The notes under the pieces are model-generated. The model was not told the origin of the DNA and made no database searches. It saw only the letters and a list, made by a program, of their open reading frames with translations. A stretch of 64,000 bases of DNA from Spongiibacter taiwanensis. Lineage in GTDB: Bacteria > Pseudomonadota > Gammaproteobacteria > Pseudomonadales > Spongiibacteraceae. The stretch lies in the NCBI RefSeq assembly GCF_023702635.1, contig NZ_CP098455.1, forward strand, positions 2,914,001-2,978,000, in the 5' to 3' direction. Made by a program: the position numbers and the translations under genes. This document shows positions 47,823 to 58,067 of this stretch, piece after piece (position 1 is the stretch's first letter; every line of letters begins with the position of its first letter).

Positions 47823-48308
47823 AGTCCTGGTCGGGCTTACATTACAAATCCGTCTCATCTTGTCGTTTAGGCACTAAGTTTGCTTTGCACTTAAGTAAGG
47901 TCTGTTGATCCTTTAACCGCGCCACAAATTTGGCGATACCGGCCGGTGCTCCCGGCCGCGGAAAAGGTGGTGAGGATAAAGCCTCCCTGAGCAAAAAATC
48001 CTGGGTGAAAATCTCGGGCAGAAAGTTCCCTAGGGAAAACGGTCAGGCGAGTAAGCACAATCCGTGATAGTTAAACGGGCCGCAGAATTGAATGATCATC
48101 GTTGCGAGTTGGAGAAAGTGTTGATGATTTAGAACGCCAATATCACTTTGCTAATGGGTTCGTATTCAACGCATTAATTGAGTTTCATCGCTGGATGCAG
48201 TGTTCGTATCAGAGTAGAGTGAAGGTAAGTCGAACGGATTTTTGAACATTCTCTCCACCTTTTTTAGTACCGCGTGTTTGCGTTGTTGCACAGAAGGAGA
48301 TTGCAGGA
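47823..48308 (+). promoter_or_regulatory. long intergenic leader of the prkA operon
   Basis: A 486-base gap with several stem-loops on the + strand: CGCCA/TGGCG at about 47927, CCGGCCG/CGGCCGCGG at about 47940, CCTGAG/CTCGGG at about 47988-48020 and the self-complementary TTCCCTAGGGAA near 48025. No ORF with a ribosome site is seen. The AGGAG before the prkA ATG at 48309 is good. A structured leader or small RNA is possible; I could not match it to a known riboswitch. Confidence 0.45.
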
Positions 48309-50231
48309 ATGGGCATCTTAGATAACGTCCGGGAGCAATATCTGCGAGGCAAAGAAGAGGAAATGTCCCTTGAGGCATACCTCGACTTGTGCCGCACAGA
48401 CCCCATGGTTTACGCCACACCAGCAGAGCGCATGCTGGCGGCTATCGGCAAACCGGAGCTGGTAGATACCCGTCACGACCCCAGGCTCTCGCGTATTTTC
48501 TCCAATCGATTAATTCCCCGTTACCCCGCCTTTGCCGAATTCTACGGCATGGAAGATGTGATCTCTCAAATCGTGGCCTTCTTCCGCCACGCTGCCCAGG
48601 GGCTTGAGGAACGCAAGCAGGTACTGTATCTGCTCGGGCCGGTAGGCGGTGGTAAATCGTCGATCGCCGAGCGCTTGAAGAAGTTGATGGAGGCGTACCC
48701 GATTTATGCCATCAAGGGCTCGCCCATTAATGAATCTCCGCTGGGGCTGTTCGATCCCATGCGGGACGGGCCTCAGCTGGAAGAGGAGTACGGCATTCCA
48801 CGGCGCTATCTGACTGGCATTTCATCGCCCTGGGCGATCAAGCGCATGCAGGAATACGAAGGCGATCTGAGCCAGTTCCGGGTGGTGAAAATCCAACCCT
48901 CGGTGCTCAAGCAAGTGGCGGTGACCAAAACCGAACCGGGTGATGAGAACAACCAGGATATCTCCTCGCTGGTCGGCAAGGTGGATATCCGCAAGCTCGA
49001 AGCCTACGCCCAGGATGATCCCGATGCCTATTCCTACTCTGGCGGCCTGTGTCTGGCCAACCAGGGGATGCTGGAATTTGTTGAGATGTTCAAGGCGCCC
49101 ATCAAGATGTTGCACCCCTTGCTCACGGCGACTCAGGAGGGCAACTACAAGGGCACCGAAGGTTTCTCGGCCATTCCCTTCCAAGGGGTAATTTTGGCTC
49201 ACTCCAACGAGTCAGAGTGGCAGAGTTTCCGCAACAACAAACACAACGAGGCCTTCCTCGACCGGGTTTACATCGTCAAGGTGCCATACTGTTTGCAGGT
49301 CTCGGAAGAGGTCAAAATCTACGAGAAGCTGCTGCGCAGCAGCTCACTGGCGGAGGCCCCCTGCGCCCCCGGTACGTTGGAAATGCTGGCTCAGTTTTCG
49401 GTGCTGTCCCGCCTGAAAGAGCCGGAGAATTCCAGCATCTATTCCAAGATGCGGGTGTATGACGGTGAGTCTCTGAAAGACACTGATCCCGCGGCCAAGT
49501 CCTATCAGGAGTATCGGGATTACGCCGGAATCGACGAGGGCATGAACGGCATGTCCACCCGTTTCGCCTTTAAAGTGTTGTCGGCGGTCTTCAATTATGA
49601 CAACTCCGAGATTGCGGCGAACCCGGTGCACCTGATGTACGTGCTGGAGCAGCGCATCATGCGTGAACAGCTGCCGGAAGATCAGCAGCGCCAGTACCTT
49701 GAATTTATCAAGGGTTGGTTGGCTGTGCGCTATGCCGAATACGTCGGCAAGGAAATTCAGACCGCCTATCTCGAGTCCTACACCGAGTACGGCCAGAATA
49801 TCTTTGACCGCTATGTGACCTTTGCCGACTACTGGATTCAGGACGAAGACTATCGGGATCAGGAAACCGGCGCGATTTTTGACCGGGCCATGCTCAACAG
49901 TGAGCTGGAAAAAATCGAGAAGCCTGCGGGCATCGCCAACCCCAAAGACTTCCGTAATGAGACCGTCAATTTTGTGTTGCGGGCCCGCGCCCAAAACGAG
50001 GGTCGCAATCCAAGCTGGACCAGCTACGAGAAACTGCGCGAAGTGATCGAGAAGAAAATGTTCTCGAGCACAGAGGAGCTGCTGCCGGTGATTTCCTTCA
50101 ATGCTAAAGCCTCGGCAGAGGACAAGCAGAAGCACGAGAACTTCGTGACCCGGATGGTTGAAAAGGGCTACACACCCAAGCAGGTTCGCCTGTTGTCAGA
50201 GTGGTACTTGAGGGTGCGTAAGGCCGGTTGA
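48309..50231 (+). CDS. prkA: PrkA family serine protein kinase (YeaG)
   Basis: A 640-aa protein with an N-terminal AAA+ domain (Walker A GPVGGGKS at residues 110-117, LLTATQEGNYKG further on) and a C-terminal PrkA kinase-like region. In E. coli (YeaG) and Bacillus it works with YeaH/SpoVR-type partners in stationary-phase, nitrogen-starvation and sporulation control. The gene order prkA-yeaH-spoVR here matches the widely conserved triad. The start is the ATG at 48309 with AGAAGGAG about 10 bases upstream. Length is standard. Expression under a stationary-phase sigma factor is likely, but no promoter was chosen. Confidence 0.96.
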   Translation: MGILDNVREQYLRGKEEEMSLEAYLDLCRTDPMVYATPAERMLAAIGKPELVDTRHDPRLSRIFSNRLIPRYPAFAEFYGMEDVISQIVAFFRHAAQGLEERKQVLYLLGPVGGGKSSIAERLKKLMEAYPIYAIKGSPINESPLGLFDPMRDGPQLEEEYGIPRRYLTGISSPWAIKRMQEYEGDLSQFRVVKIQPSVLKQVAVTKTEPGDENNQDISSLVGKVDIRKLEAYAQDDPDAYSYSGGLCLANQGMLEFVEMFKAPIKMLHPLLTATQEGNYKGTEGFSAIPFQGVILAHSNESEWQSFRNNKHNEAFLDRVYIVKVPYCLQVSEEVKIYEKLLRSSSLAEAPCAPGTLEMLAQFSVLSRLKEPENSSIYSKMRVYDGESLKDTDPAAKSYQEYRDYAGIDEGMNGMSTRFAFKVLSAVFNYDNSEIAANPVHLMYVLEQRIMREQLPEDQQRQYLEFIKGWLAVRYAEYVGKEIQTAYLESYTEYGQNIFDRYVTFADYWIQDEDYRDQETGAIFDRAMLNSELEKIEKPAGIANPKDFRNETVNFVLRARAQNEGRNPSWTSYEKLREVIEKKMFSSTEELLPVISFNAKASAEDKQKHENFVTRMVEKGYTPKQVRLLSEWYLRVRKAG

Positions 50232-50288
50232 TCCGCCGCAGGTTGAGACGATCCGAACGAGCAGATTCACTGTGTTAAGGGGCGTACT

Positions 50289-51512
50289 ATGTCAATGATC
50301 ATTGACCGCCGCCTGAATGATCGCAACAAAAACGCGACTAATCGCCAGCGTTTTATCAGGCGTTACAAGGCTCAATTGCGACGGTCGGTTGCGGACCTCG
50401 TCGCAGAGCGTTCCATCACCGACATGTCCCGGGGCGGGGAGGTGGGTATCCCGGTGAAGGACATCTCCGAGCCGCGCTTTCGCATCGGCAAGGGCGGTGA
50501 TCGGGAGATGGTTCACCCCGGTAATCACAGCTTTTCTCCCGGCGACCTGATTGCCAAACCCCCGGCCGGCGGTGGCGGCGGTTCGGGTGATGGTGGCGGT
50601 GGCGACGGCGGTGGTGGCCAGGACAATTTCATGTTCACCCTCTCCAAAGAGGAGTTCATGAACCTGTTCTTTGATGATCTTGAACTGCCGCGCCTGGCTC
50701 GCAACGTCCTCGGCGACAGCAATCAATTCAAGTATCGCCGGGCGGGCTACACCCCCAGTGGTGTGCCGGCAAACCTGTCGATTCGCAAATCGCTGGAAAA
50801 CGCAATGGCTCGCCGCATTGCGCTGAAGTCGCCGCTCAAACGGCAATTGCGTGAGCTGGAAGAGGCGGGTGGCTCGGAAGAAGAGATCGCCGAGTTGAAA
50901 GCGCGGTTGGAGCGCATTCCCTTTCTGGACGAATACGATCTGCGCTTTCGCCATCGGGTGAAGGAGCCCAAGCCAATCAGCCGGGCGGTGATGTTCTGCC
51001 TGATGGACGTGTCAGCCTCAATGTCCGAGCAGAAAAAGGATCTGGCCAAGCGCTTTTACACCCTGCTGCACATGTTCCTCAGCCGCAAGTACGAGAAGGT
51101 GGAGCTGGTCTTTATCCGCCATACCTCCAATGCCGAGGAGGTCGATGAGCATGCCTTCTTCCACGATCCCCAAACGGGCGGCACGGTGGTGATGTCGGCC
51201 CTCAATATGATGGTCGATATCCTGGAGGAACGTTACGACCCGGCGAGTTGGAATATCTACGGTGCTCAAGTCTCCGATGGCGACGCCTTTGGTAGCGACC
51301 CCCAGCGCAGTGCGATGCGCTTGAGCAAGGATATTCTGCCGTCATGCCGTTACTTTGCCTACGTTGAAATTCCCGACAACATCAGCAGTATCACCCCACT
51401 GGGGGCGGCCTACAGCCAGATTCGTCACGAGAGTTTTGCCATGAGCACGGTGCTACATCGCGGCGATGTGTATCCGGTGCTGCGGGAGTTGTTTCAGAGG
51501 GAAGCTGCATGA
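50289..51512 (+). CDS. yeaH: YeaH/YhbH family protein (DUF444)
   Basis: A 407-aa protein with a Gly-rich low-complexity stretch at about residues 95-110, then a von Willebrand A-like domain containing the metal-site LMDVSASMSEQ and the later SDGDAFGSDPQ segment. This is the usual partner of PrkA. It overlaps spoVR by 4 bases, so it is coupled to it. It is thought to be a substrate or adaptor of PrkA; direct biochemistry is limited. Confidence 0.95.
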   Translation: MSMIIDRRLNDRNKNATNRQRFIRRYKAQLRRSVADLVAERSITDMSRGGEVGIPVKDISEPRFRIGKGGDREMVHPGNHSFSPGDLIAKPPAGGGGGSGDGGGGDGGGGQDNFMFTLSKEEFMNLFFDDLELPRLARNVLGDSNQFKYRRAGYTPSGVPANLSIRKSLENAMARRIALKSPLKRQLRELEEAGGSEEEIAELKARLERIPFLDEYDLRFRHRVKEPKPISRAVMFCLMDVSASMSEQKKDLAKRFYTLLHMFLSRKYEKVELVFIRHTSNAEEVDEHAFFHDPQTGGTVVMSALNMMVDILEERYDPASWNIYGAQVSDGDAFGSDPQRSAMRLSKDILPSCRYFAYVEIPDNISSITPLGAAYSQIRHESFAMSTVLHRGDVYPVLRELFQREAA

Positions 51513-53035
51513 GTGAAGTGCAAGCAAAACCCGGTGTGCTGTCCCACGGCGGCGACTGGAACTTTGAGTTGCTGCAAGAATACGATCTGGAAATTGCCAA
51601 GCTCGCCAAAGAGTTTGGGCTGGATACTTACCCCAACCAAATTGAGGTCATTGCCTCCGAGCAAATGCTGGACGCCTATGCGTCCGTTGGCCTGCCCATC
51701 AGTTATGCCCACTGGAGTTACGGCAAGGAATTTATCCGCAATGAAGAGGGCTACCGCCGCGGCATGCGCGGGCTGGCCTATGAGTTGGTGATCAACTCAG
51801 ACCCCTGTATTGCCTACCTGATGGAAGACAACAGCATGCCCATGCAGGCGCTGGTGATTGCCCACGCCTGTTATGGACACAACTCCTTTTTTAAAGGCAA
51901 CTATCTCTTCAGGCAGTGGACCAGTGCCGACGCGATCGTCGACTACATGGTCTTTGCGCGAAAGTATATTTTCGATTGCGAACAGCGCTACGGCGAAACC
52001 CGGGTAGAAGAAATGCTGGATGCCTGCCACGCGCTGATGGATCACGGGGTAGACCGCTTTCATCGGCCGTCGCCGCTGTCTGCCGATGAAGAATTGCAGC
52101 GGCAACGCAGCCGGGACGAGCACGCCTGGAAGCAATACGATGATATCTGGCGGACCCTGCCAGAGAGTAAGTCGGAAAAGCCCGAGAAGAAAAAAGCCAA
52201 GCGGGTGTTTCCGCCCGAGCCCCAGGAAAACCTGCTGTATTTCATTGAAAAGTACTCGCCGACCCTGGAGCCCTGGCAGCGGGAAATTGTGCGCATTGTG
52301 CGCAAGCTGGCCCAGTATTTTTATCCCCAGGGGCTGACCAAAGTGATGAACGAGGGGTGGGCGACCTTTTGGCACTACACCCTGCTCAATACCATGTATG
52401 ACCGCGGCCTGGTGGACGAGGGCTTTATGTTTGAAGTGCTCCAGTCCCACACCAACGTGGTGATGCAGCCCGGCTATGACCACCCGGCTTACTCCGGCAT
52501 TAATCCCTATGCCCTTGGCTTTGCGATGATGAAGGACATTCGCCGAATCTGCGAAGAGCCCGATGATGAGGACCGCCAGTGGTTCCCGGATATCGCCGGT
52601 AAGGACTGGCGCGAAGTGCTGGATTTTGCCATGCGCAATTACAAAGATGAGTCCTTCATCAACCAGTATTTATCGCCAAAGTTGATTCGTCAGTTCCATC
52701 TGTTTGCCATCTCTGACAAGCACAAGGAAGATCATTTGCGCATTGATGCCATCCACAATGAAGATGGTTACCGCGAGGTGCGCCGCACCCTGTCTCGGCA
52801 GTACAACCGGGACATGTTGGTGCCCGATATTCAGATCGTGCGGTACGAGCACATGGGTGATCGCTCGCTGGCGCTGCGCTACAACCGCTTGAAAGAGCGG
52901 CCTCTCTCAGACGAAGCCAAAGAGGTGCTCAAGCATCTCTGTTTTCTGTGGGGCTTTAAAGTCACCATGGAGATTCACGACGAGGGCGCCGGCCTGGTAG
53001 ACAAAATGGAGGTCACACCAGCTAGTCGCCTTTGA
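51509..53035 (+). CDS. spoVR: SpoVR family protein (YcgB)
   Basis: A 508-aa member of the SpoVR family, implicated in spore cortex formation in Bacillus and in stress in gammaproteobacteria; the enzyme activity is unknown. Conserved blocks such as HWSYGKEF, IAHACYGHNSFFKGNY and NEGWATFWHYTLLN carry several His/Glu residues that look metal-binding. It is the last gene of the prkA-yeaH-spoVR operon, beginning with an ATGA overlap. Its 3' end runs 14 bases into the convergent crotonase gene. Confidence 0.95.
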   Translation: MSEVQAKPGVLSHGGDWNFELLQEYDLEIAKLAKEFGLDTYPNQIEVIASEQMLDAYASVGLPISYAHWSYGKEFIRNEEGYRRGMRGLAYELVINSDPCIAYLMEDNSMPMQALVIAHACYGHNSFFKGNYLFRQWTSADAIVDYMVFARKYIFDCEQRYGETRVEEMLDACHALMDHGVDRFHRPSPLSADEELQRQRSRDEHAWKQYDDIWRTLPESKSEKPEKKKAKRVFPPEPQENLLYFIEKYSPTLEPWQREIVRIVRKLAQYFYPQGLTKVMNEGWATFWHYTLLNTMYDRGLVDEGFMFEVLQSHTNVVMQPGYDHPAYSGINPYALGFAMMKDIRRICEEPDDEDRQWFPDIAGKDWREVLDFAMRNYKDESFINQYLSPKLIRQFHLFAISDKHKEDHLRIDAIHNEDGYREVRRTLSRQYNRDMLVPDIQIVRYEHMGDRSLALRYNRLKERPLSDEAKEVLKHLCFLWGFKVTMEIHDEGAGLVDKMEVTPASRL

Positions 53036-53837
53036 AGGTGGCCGGTGTTTTGTTGATAAAGGCCTCCACCGCCCGGGCGTGGTCTTGAGTGTGGTGGCAG
53101 TGGCCCTGCACATCGGCGCAGAGATCGAGAAAATCATCCAGTTCCACCCGCTGAGCCGCCTTCATTAGGCGCTTGGTCTGGCGCAAAGCCAACGGCGGCT
53201 TGCTGGCATATTCGCTGGCACAAGTTTCCGCTCTACTCAGCAATTGCGAAGGATCGACACAGTCCAGTAACAGCCCCAGCCTGCTGGCCTCCTCGCTATC
53301 AATAATCCGCCCACTGAACGTCAGCTCGGCTGCGCGTTGATACCCCACCAGTCGCTGCAGAAACCAGGCGCCCCCATCGCCGGGGATAATGCCGAGGTTG
53401 ATAAAGGTCTCGCCAAAGCGGGTGTCGTCACAGCCAATACGAAGATCACACATGCAGCACAGGTCAAAACCTGCGCCGACTGCGGCACCGTTCACTGCGG
53501 CGATGGTGACCACTTCCGCATTGCAAACGGCCTTGGTCATGCGTTGAATCCCCTCCCGGTAGGCCCGGCTGATGGTTGCCGGGCTGCCGCCAAACATGCC
53601 TTTACGTTGGGCCATTTCCTTGATGTTCCCGCCGGAACTGAAAGCCCTTCCCTGACCTGTAAAAATCACACAGGCAATCGACAGATTGCTGTTCGCCCAG
53701 TCCAAAACTGCGCAGATGTCCTCAATAAGTGCAGTGCCGGTCAGGGCATTGCGCACATCGTCGCGTTGAAACTCGCAAATCGCGTAGCCCGATTTCACGG
53801 TCAGTTGGGCATCTTGTAGCTGGGGCGCTGAATTCAT
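53022..53837 (-). CDS. crotonase-family enoyl-CoA hydratase/isomerase
   Basis: A 271-aa crotonase. The two oxyanion-hole segments FTGQGRAFSSGGNIKEM and AVNGAAVGAGFDLCCMCDLR are present, and the downstream ETFINLGIIPGDGGAWFLQRL block carries only part of the usual catalytic acids. It is not directly in the liu operon but lies 0.9 kb from it on the opposite strand. It could supply the methylglutaconyl-CoA hydratase (LiuC) activity missing there; that is a guess. The start is the ATG at 53837 with AGAGAG upstream. It overlaps the spoVR end. Confidence 0.82.
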   Translation of the reverse strand: MNSAPQLQDAQLTVKSGYAICEFQRDDVRNALTGTALIEDICAVLDWANSNLSIACVIFTGQGRAFSSGGNIKEMAQRKGMFGGSPATISRAYREGIQRMTKAVCNAEVVTIAAVNGAAVGAGFDLCCMCDLRIGCDDTRFGETFINLGIIPGDGGAWFLQRLVGYQRAAELTFSGRIIDSEEASRLGLLLDCVDPSQLLSRAETCASEYASKPPLALRQTKRLMKAAQRVELDDFLDLCADVQGHCHHTQDHARAVEAFINKTPATFKGD

Positions 53838-54107
53838 GGGGATTCTCTCTGTCGGGCAGTAAGGTCGTCGATGCAAAAAAGTCGATTGTTTCGCAACTGA
53901 TACCTAGTGGATTACGTAGCTATACCTGTGAGCCGCCGACTAGGCACAGTAATTGTATATGTACTGGCAGTCTCGCGTAGTTATCGGTGACGTGGCGCAG
54001 ATTCCCGCAGGAAAATGCGCTGGCCTGTGAAACCCACGGCATCTTTATGTTGTCCTCTATATAGCACGGTTCGGAGTTTGCAGCATTGATTGACGCTGGA
54101 GGAAAAA

Positions 54108-54434
54108 ATGCTGAAAAAGAAAAATAAGTCGGTAGTGTTTTTGGATCAATTGCCTGCCATCCCGGTGGATGAGGTGATTATTCACTCACTTGAAGGGGGC
54201 CTGTATGCCGCCTCCATTGTGATGGGTGCCCACACCCTGAGAGTTTACGAGCTGCCGAACACGCCCCTGTGTCGACGAAAAATGAGTGAAATTCGTAGCT
54301 TGTTAGCACCGGCGCAATGCAAAAATATCTACCTGCTGCACGATAGTGCCTATGATGAAATGATTGGTAGTTCGAGCGCCGTATCATCAGCGCTGCGAAT
54401 TCGCCTCTCCCAGTTTGAGGAGAGCGTTGCCTGA
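54108..54434 (+). CDS. DUF6482-type small protein
   Basis: A 108-aa protein. Landmarks are EVIIHSLEGGLYAASIVM (the LEGGLY motif) and NIYLLHDSAYDEMIG near the C-terminus; the spacing and the LLHDSxYDEM pattern resemble the DUF6482 family of pseudomonads, function unknown. A very good ribosome site (GGAGGAAAAA) places the start at the ATG at 54108, not at the TTG 18 bases upstream. It is transcribed alone. Confidence 0.68.
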   Translation: MLKKKNKSVVFLDQLPAIPVDEVIIHSLEGGLYAASIVMGAHTLRVYELPNTPLCRRKMSEIRSLLAPAQCKNIYLLHDSAYDEMIGSSSAVSSALRIRLSQFEESVA

Positions 54435-54693
54435 CTCGCAGGCTAATGGTGTCCTGTCATCGCAGTCGTGTTTGCGCTGACCAATAACGTCAGTGGCAAC
54501 TTATCAGCCAGTGGTGCTGGCAGAGGCGCGTTATCTGTTAAACCCGACTGATCGAATGTCGCTTATCCCCGGCAACACGTCGTAAATTGTTCTCCCTCGC
54601 CGTTCTCTGATGGCTCCGGCTGTCACTGCTCCCTATCTGCCAAATTCGCGTGGTTGCTCCGCTGAGGCCAACCGAGATGCCCATGAACGCAAG
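54435..54693. other. intergenic region before liuR
   Basis: About 260 bases between the DUF6482 gene and the LiuR box. I see no ORF with a ribosome site, no strong hairpin and no terminator. Confidence 0.4.
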
Positions 54694-54709
54694 TTGACGT
54701 TAACGTAAA
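54694..54709 (+). promoter_or_regulatory. LiuR-type operator
   Basis: TTGACGTTAACGTAAA, a near-palindrome centred on GTTAAC, matches the published LiuR box style (TTTACGTTAACGTAAA). It lies about 62 bases before the LiuR start and would control the whole liu operon. A sigma70 -35 (TTGACG) coincides with it; the -10 is not clear. Confidence 0.7.
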
Positions 54710-54770
54710 GGTAAGATAGCCTTCTTGCCTGATATTGGTCGCAAAGGCTAATCGGCCTTCGGAGGTGGGT

Positions 54771-55169
54771 GTGACGACAAAAAAGAAGCAGTCTTACAGC
54801 ATTTCTGAGCTGGCGGCGGAGTTTGATATCACCACCCGCACCATTCGCTTCTACGAAGAGAAAGGCCTGCTCAACCCGAGTCGCAATGGCCAGAGCCGGA
54901 TCTATTCCCCGGCGGACAGAACGAAGCTGCGATTGATCCTGCGTGGCAAACGCCTTGGGCTGTCGCTGGAAGAGAGTCGGGACGTGATCGAGATGTATGA
55001 CCCGGCCCATGACCACGGCAATAAAAAGCAAATACAGACCCTGATCGACAAAATCCGCGATAAGCGCCAGCAACTGCGTCATCAGCTGCAGGATATTGAA
55101 GTGCTGTTGCAGGAGCTGGATGACGCCGAAGCACGCTTGACTGACGCGATAAAAGATAAAGCCAGCTAA
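54771..55169 (+). CDS. liuR: MerR-family regulator LiuR
   Basis: A 132-aa MerR-type protein: helix-turn-helix with wing at the N-terminus ([32 protein letters not shown] in outline), a coiled-coil dimerisation helix at about residues 80-120, and no metal-binding Cys cluster. Its place immediately upstream of liuA, liuB and liuD and a LiuR-type box at 54694 identify it as the leucine/isovalerate utilisation regulator, probably sensing branched-chain acyl-CoA. The start is the GTG at 54771 with GGAGG before it; the TTG at 54735 is rejected. Confidence 0.88.
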   Translation: MTTKKKQSYSISELAAEFDITTRTIRFYEEKGLLNPSRNGQSRIYSPADRTKLRLILRGKRLGLSLEESRDVIEMYDPAHDHGNKKQIQTLIDKIRDKRQQLRHQLQDIEVLLQELDDAEARLTDAIKDKAS

Positions 55170-55194
55170 TCCCCGAATCTGCGAGGACAATAAA

Positions 55195-56364
55195 ATGACA
55201 ACCTCTTATTCCAGTCTCAATTTTGATCTGGGTGAAGACATCCAGATGCTCCGGGAAATGGTCTACCGTTTCGCCCAGGAAGAAATCGCCCCCCGGGCCG
55301 CTCAGATCGACAAAGACAATCAATTTCCGATGGACCTGTGGCGCAAGTTCGGCGACCTGGGTTTGCTCGGGATTACCGTCAGCGAGGAATACGGCGGTAG
55401 CGATATGGGTTACCTGGCCCATGTGATTGCCGGTGAGGAGATCTGCCGGGCCTCGGCCTCGGTGGGCTTGTCTTACGGCGCCCACAGCAATCTCTGCGTG
55501 AATCAGATTTTCAAAAACGGTAGCGAAGCGCAAAAGCGCAAATACCTGCCCAAGCTTTGCAGTGGCGAGCATATCGGCGCCCTGGCCATGTCTGAGCCCA
55601 ATGCCGGTTCCGATGTGGTGAGCATGAAACTGCGGGCCGACAAGCAGGGCGACAAGTACATTCTCAACGGCAACAAGATGTGGATCACCAACGGTCCCGA
55701 TGCCCACACCTATGTGATCTACGCCAAGACAGATATCAATGGCGGTTCCATGGGCATCAGCGCCTTTATTGTGGAGCGGGACTTCCCCGGTTTTTCTCGG
55801 GCGCAAAAGCTCGACAAATTCGGCATGCGTGGCTCCAACACCTGCGAGCTGGTGTTCGACAACTGCGAAGTGCCGGCAGAGAACCTGATGGGCAAAGAGG
55901 GCGACGGTGCCCGTATTCTGATGAGCGGCCTGGACTTTGAGCGCACCGTGCTCGCCGCCGGCCCGGTGGGCATCATGCAGGCCTGCATGGATGTGGTGGT
56001 GCCTTATCTGCATGAGCGCAAGCAGTTTGGCAAGAGCATCGGTGAGTTTCAGTTGATGCAGGGCAAACTGGCGGATATGTACTGCGACCTCAACGCCAGC
56101 AGGGCCTACCTGTATGCGGTGGCCAAGGCGTGCGATCGGGGCGAGGAAACCCGCAAAGACGCGGCGGCGGTGATTCTCTACACCGCTGAAAAGGCCACCC
56201 AGATGGCCCTGCAGGCCATGCAGACCCTGGGCGGGAATGGCTATACCAATGAATACCCCACTGGCCGCCTGATTCGCGATGCCAAACTTTATGAAATTGG
56301 CGCTGGCACCTCAGAAATTCGGCGGATGTTGATTGGCCGGGAAATGTTTAACGAGACCCGCTAA
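55195..56364 (+). CDS. liuA: isovaleryl-CoA dehydrogenase
   Basis: A 389-aa acyl-CoA dehydrogenase that oxidises isovaleryl-CoA to 3-methylcrotonyl-CoA in leucine degradation. The diagnostic features are present: Glu in [12 protein letters not shown] (the IVD-specific catalytic base) and [17 protein letters not shown], where Gly replaces the usual C-terminal Glu. [16 protein letters not shown] contacts FAD. Start ATG with GAGGACAAT. It is directly after liuR and 75 bases before liuB. Confidence 0.94.
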   Translation: MTTSYSSLNFDLGEDIQMLREMVYRFAQEEIAPRAAQIDKDNQFPMDLWRKFGDLGLLGITVSEEYGGSDMGYLAHVIAGEEICRASASVGLSYGAHSNLCVNQIFKNGSEAQKRKYLPKLCSGEHIGALAMSEPNAGSDVVSMKLRADKQGDKYILNGNKMWITNGPDAHTYVIYAKTDINGGSMGISAFIVERDFPGFSRAQKLDKFGMRGSNTCELVFDNCEVPAENLMGKEGDGARILMSGLDFERTVLAAGPVGIMQACMDVVVPYLHERKQFGKSIGEFQLMQGKLADMYCDLNASRAYLYAVAKACDRGEETRKDAAAVILYTAEKATQMALQAMQTLGGNGYTNEYPTGRLIRDAKLYEIGAGTSEIRRMLIGREMFNETR

Positions 56365-56439
56365 ACCTATCCACAAATCAGAAAATAACCTTGCTCCGGC
56401 ATCCGATGCCGGCGCCGCTCAACACCACAGGAGCCGCTG

Positions 56440-58047
56440 ATGACAGTGCTCAAATCCAGTATCAACACTCACAGCCCAGAGTTTCAGGCCAATGCCAAAT
56501 CAATGCGCAAACACTTGGGCGCCTTGCAGGAGGTCAGCGCGCTAATCCAACAGGGCGGCGGCGAGAAGGCCGCCCAGCGTCATCTGTCTCGCGGCAAAAT
56601 GCTGCCTCGGCAACGGGTCGATGCCTTACTCGACCCGGGCTCGCCCTTTCTGGAAATTGGCCAGCTGGCGGCCTGGAAGGTTTATAAGGAAGAGATTCCC
56701 GCCGCCGGAGTGGTGGCGGGAATTGGCCAAGTCTGCGGCGTGGAGTGCATGATTGTGGCTAACGATGCCACCGTAAAGGGCGGCTCCTACTATCCACTCA
56801 CGGTGAAAAAGCACCTGCGTGCCCAGGCGATTGCTGAGCAGAACAATCTGCCCTGTATTTACCTGGTGGATTCCGGCGGCGCCAATCTGCCGCAGCAGGA
56901 TGAGGTGTTTCCGGATCGGGACCACTTTGGCCGTATTTTCTACAACCAGGCCAACATGTCCGCCAAGGGCATTGCCCAGATTGCGGTGGTATTGGGCTCC
57001 TGTACCGCAGGCGGCGCCTATGTTCCGGCCATGGCGGATGAAACCATTATCGTCAAAGAGCAGGGCACCATCTTTCTGGCCGGACCGCCGCTGGTGCGTG
57101 CCGCCACCGGCGAAATCGTCACCGCCGAAGAGCTGGGCGGGGCGGATGTTCACTGTCGCCAGTCCGGGGTGGCAGATCACTATGCACAAAATGACGAACA
57201 CGCTATCCAATTGGCGCGCCAGGCGGTGTCTCGCCTGAACCGCAAAAAGCGCCAGCAACTCGATGTTAGCCCCTCGGTCGAGCCGCGCTATGCGGCAGAC
57301 GAGGTCTACGGCATCGTTCCTGCTGACACCCGCAAGCCCTACGATGCGCGGGAAATTATCGCCCGCATCGTTGACGATTCTGATTTTGACGAGTTCAAGG
57401 CCCTGTTCGGTACCACGCTGGTGTGTGGTTTTGCCCGCATTTATGGCTATCCGGTGGGTATTATCGCCAATAACGGCATTCTATTTTCAGAGTCCGCGGC
57501 GAAGGGCGCTCACTTTATTGAGCTGTGTGCCAAGCGCAAGATTCCGCTGGTATTCCTGCAGAATATTTCTGGTTTTATGGTCGGCAAGCAGTACGAAGCC
57601 GGTGGTATCGCCCGCCACGGCGCCAAGATGGTGATGGCCGTGTCCTGTGCCAAGGTGCCCAAGTTCACCGTGGTGATCGGTGGCTCCTACGGTGCCGGTA
57701 ACTACGGCATGTGCGGTCGCGCCTATGAGCCCCGCTTTATGTTTATGTGGCCCAATGCCCGCATTGCGGTAATGGGCGGCGAGCAGGCGGCTGGCGTTAT
57801 GGCTCAGATCAAGCGTGAGCAAATGGAGCGCAGTGGCGAGCCCTGGAGCGATGCGCAGGAGAAGCAGCTCAAGCAGCCAATCCTCGACCAGTTTGATCGT
57901 CAGAGCGATCCCTTTTATGCCTCGGCCCGGCTCTGGGACGACGGGATTATCGATCCCGCCGATACCCGCCGCGTGTTGGGCCTGACCTTATCTGCCAGCC
58001 TAAATGCCGAAATACCCGACAGCCAGTTTGGCGTGTTCCGCATGTAG
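56440..58047 (+). CDS. liuB: 3-methylcrotonyl-CoA carboxylase beta subunit
   Basis: The carboxyltransferase subunit (535 aa), transferring CO2 from biotin to 3-methylcrotonyl-CoA. Landmarks are the N-terminal [21 protein letters not shown], the oxyanion loops [15 protein letters not shown] and [22 protein letters not shown], and the C-terminal carboxyltransferase block. It forms the alpha6beta6 enzyme with liuD. Start ATG with AGGAG. liuC (methylglutaconyl-CoA hydratase) normally lies between liuB and liuD but is absent here. Confidence 0.95.
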   Translation: MTVLKSSINTHSPEFQANAKSMRKHLGALQEVSALIQQGGGEKAAQRHLSRGKMLPRQRVDALLDPGSPFLEIGQLAAWKVYKEEIPAAGVVAGIGQVCGVECMIVANDATVKGGSYYPLTVKKHLRAQAIAEQNNLPCIYLVDSGGANLPQQDEVFPDRDHFGRIFYNQANMSAKGIAQIAVVLGSCTAGGAYVPAMADETIIVKEQGTIFLAGPPLVRAATGEIVTAEELGGADVHCRQSGVADHYAQNDEHAIQLARQAVSRLNRKKRQQLDVSPSVEPRYAADEVYGIVPADTRKPYDAREIIARIVDDSDFDEFKALFGTTLVCGFARIYGYPVGIIANNGILFSESAAKGAHFIELCAKRKIPLVFLQNISGFMVGKQYEAGGIARHGAKMVMAVSCAKVPKFTVVIGGSYGAGNYGMCGRAYEPRFMFMWPNARIAVMGGEQAAGVMAQIKREQMERSGEPWSDAQEKQLKQPILDQFDRQSDPFYASARLWDDGIIDPADTRRVLGLTLSASLNAEIPDSQFGVFRM

Positions 58048-58067
58048 TGCGGTTCAGGAGAAAAATA

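Noticed and set aside
47930-47990. AAAGCCTCC in the prkA leader suggestive of a riboswitch
   Set aside because: No complete consensus of GEMM, TPP, cobalamin or glycine aptamers could be aligned; kept only as an unclassified structured leader.
53022-53837. Naming the crotonase liuC
   Set aside because: It lies outside the liu operon on the opposite strand and has no LiuR box in front; only the function gap suggests it.
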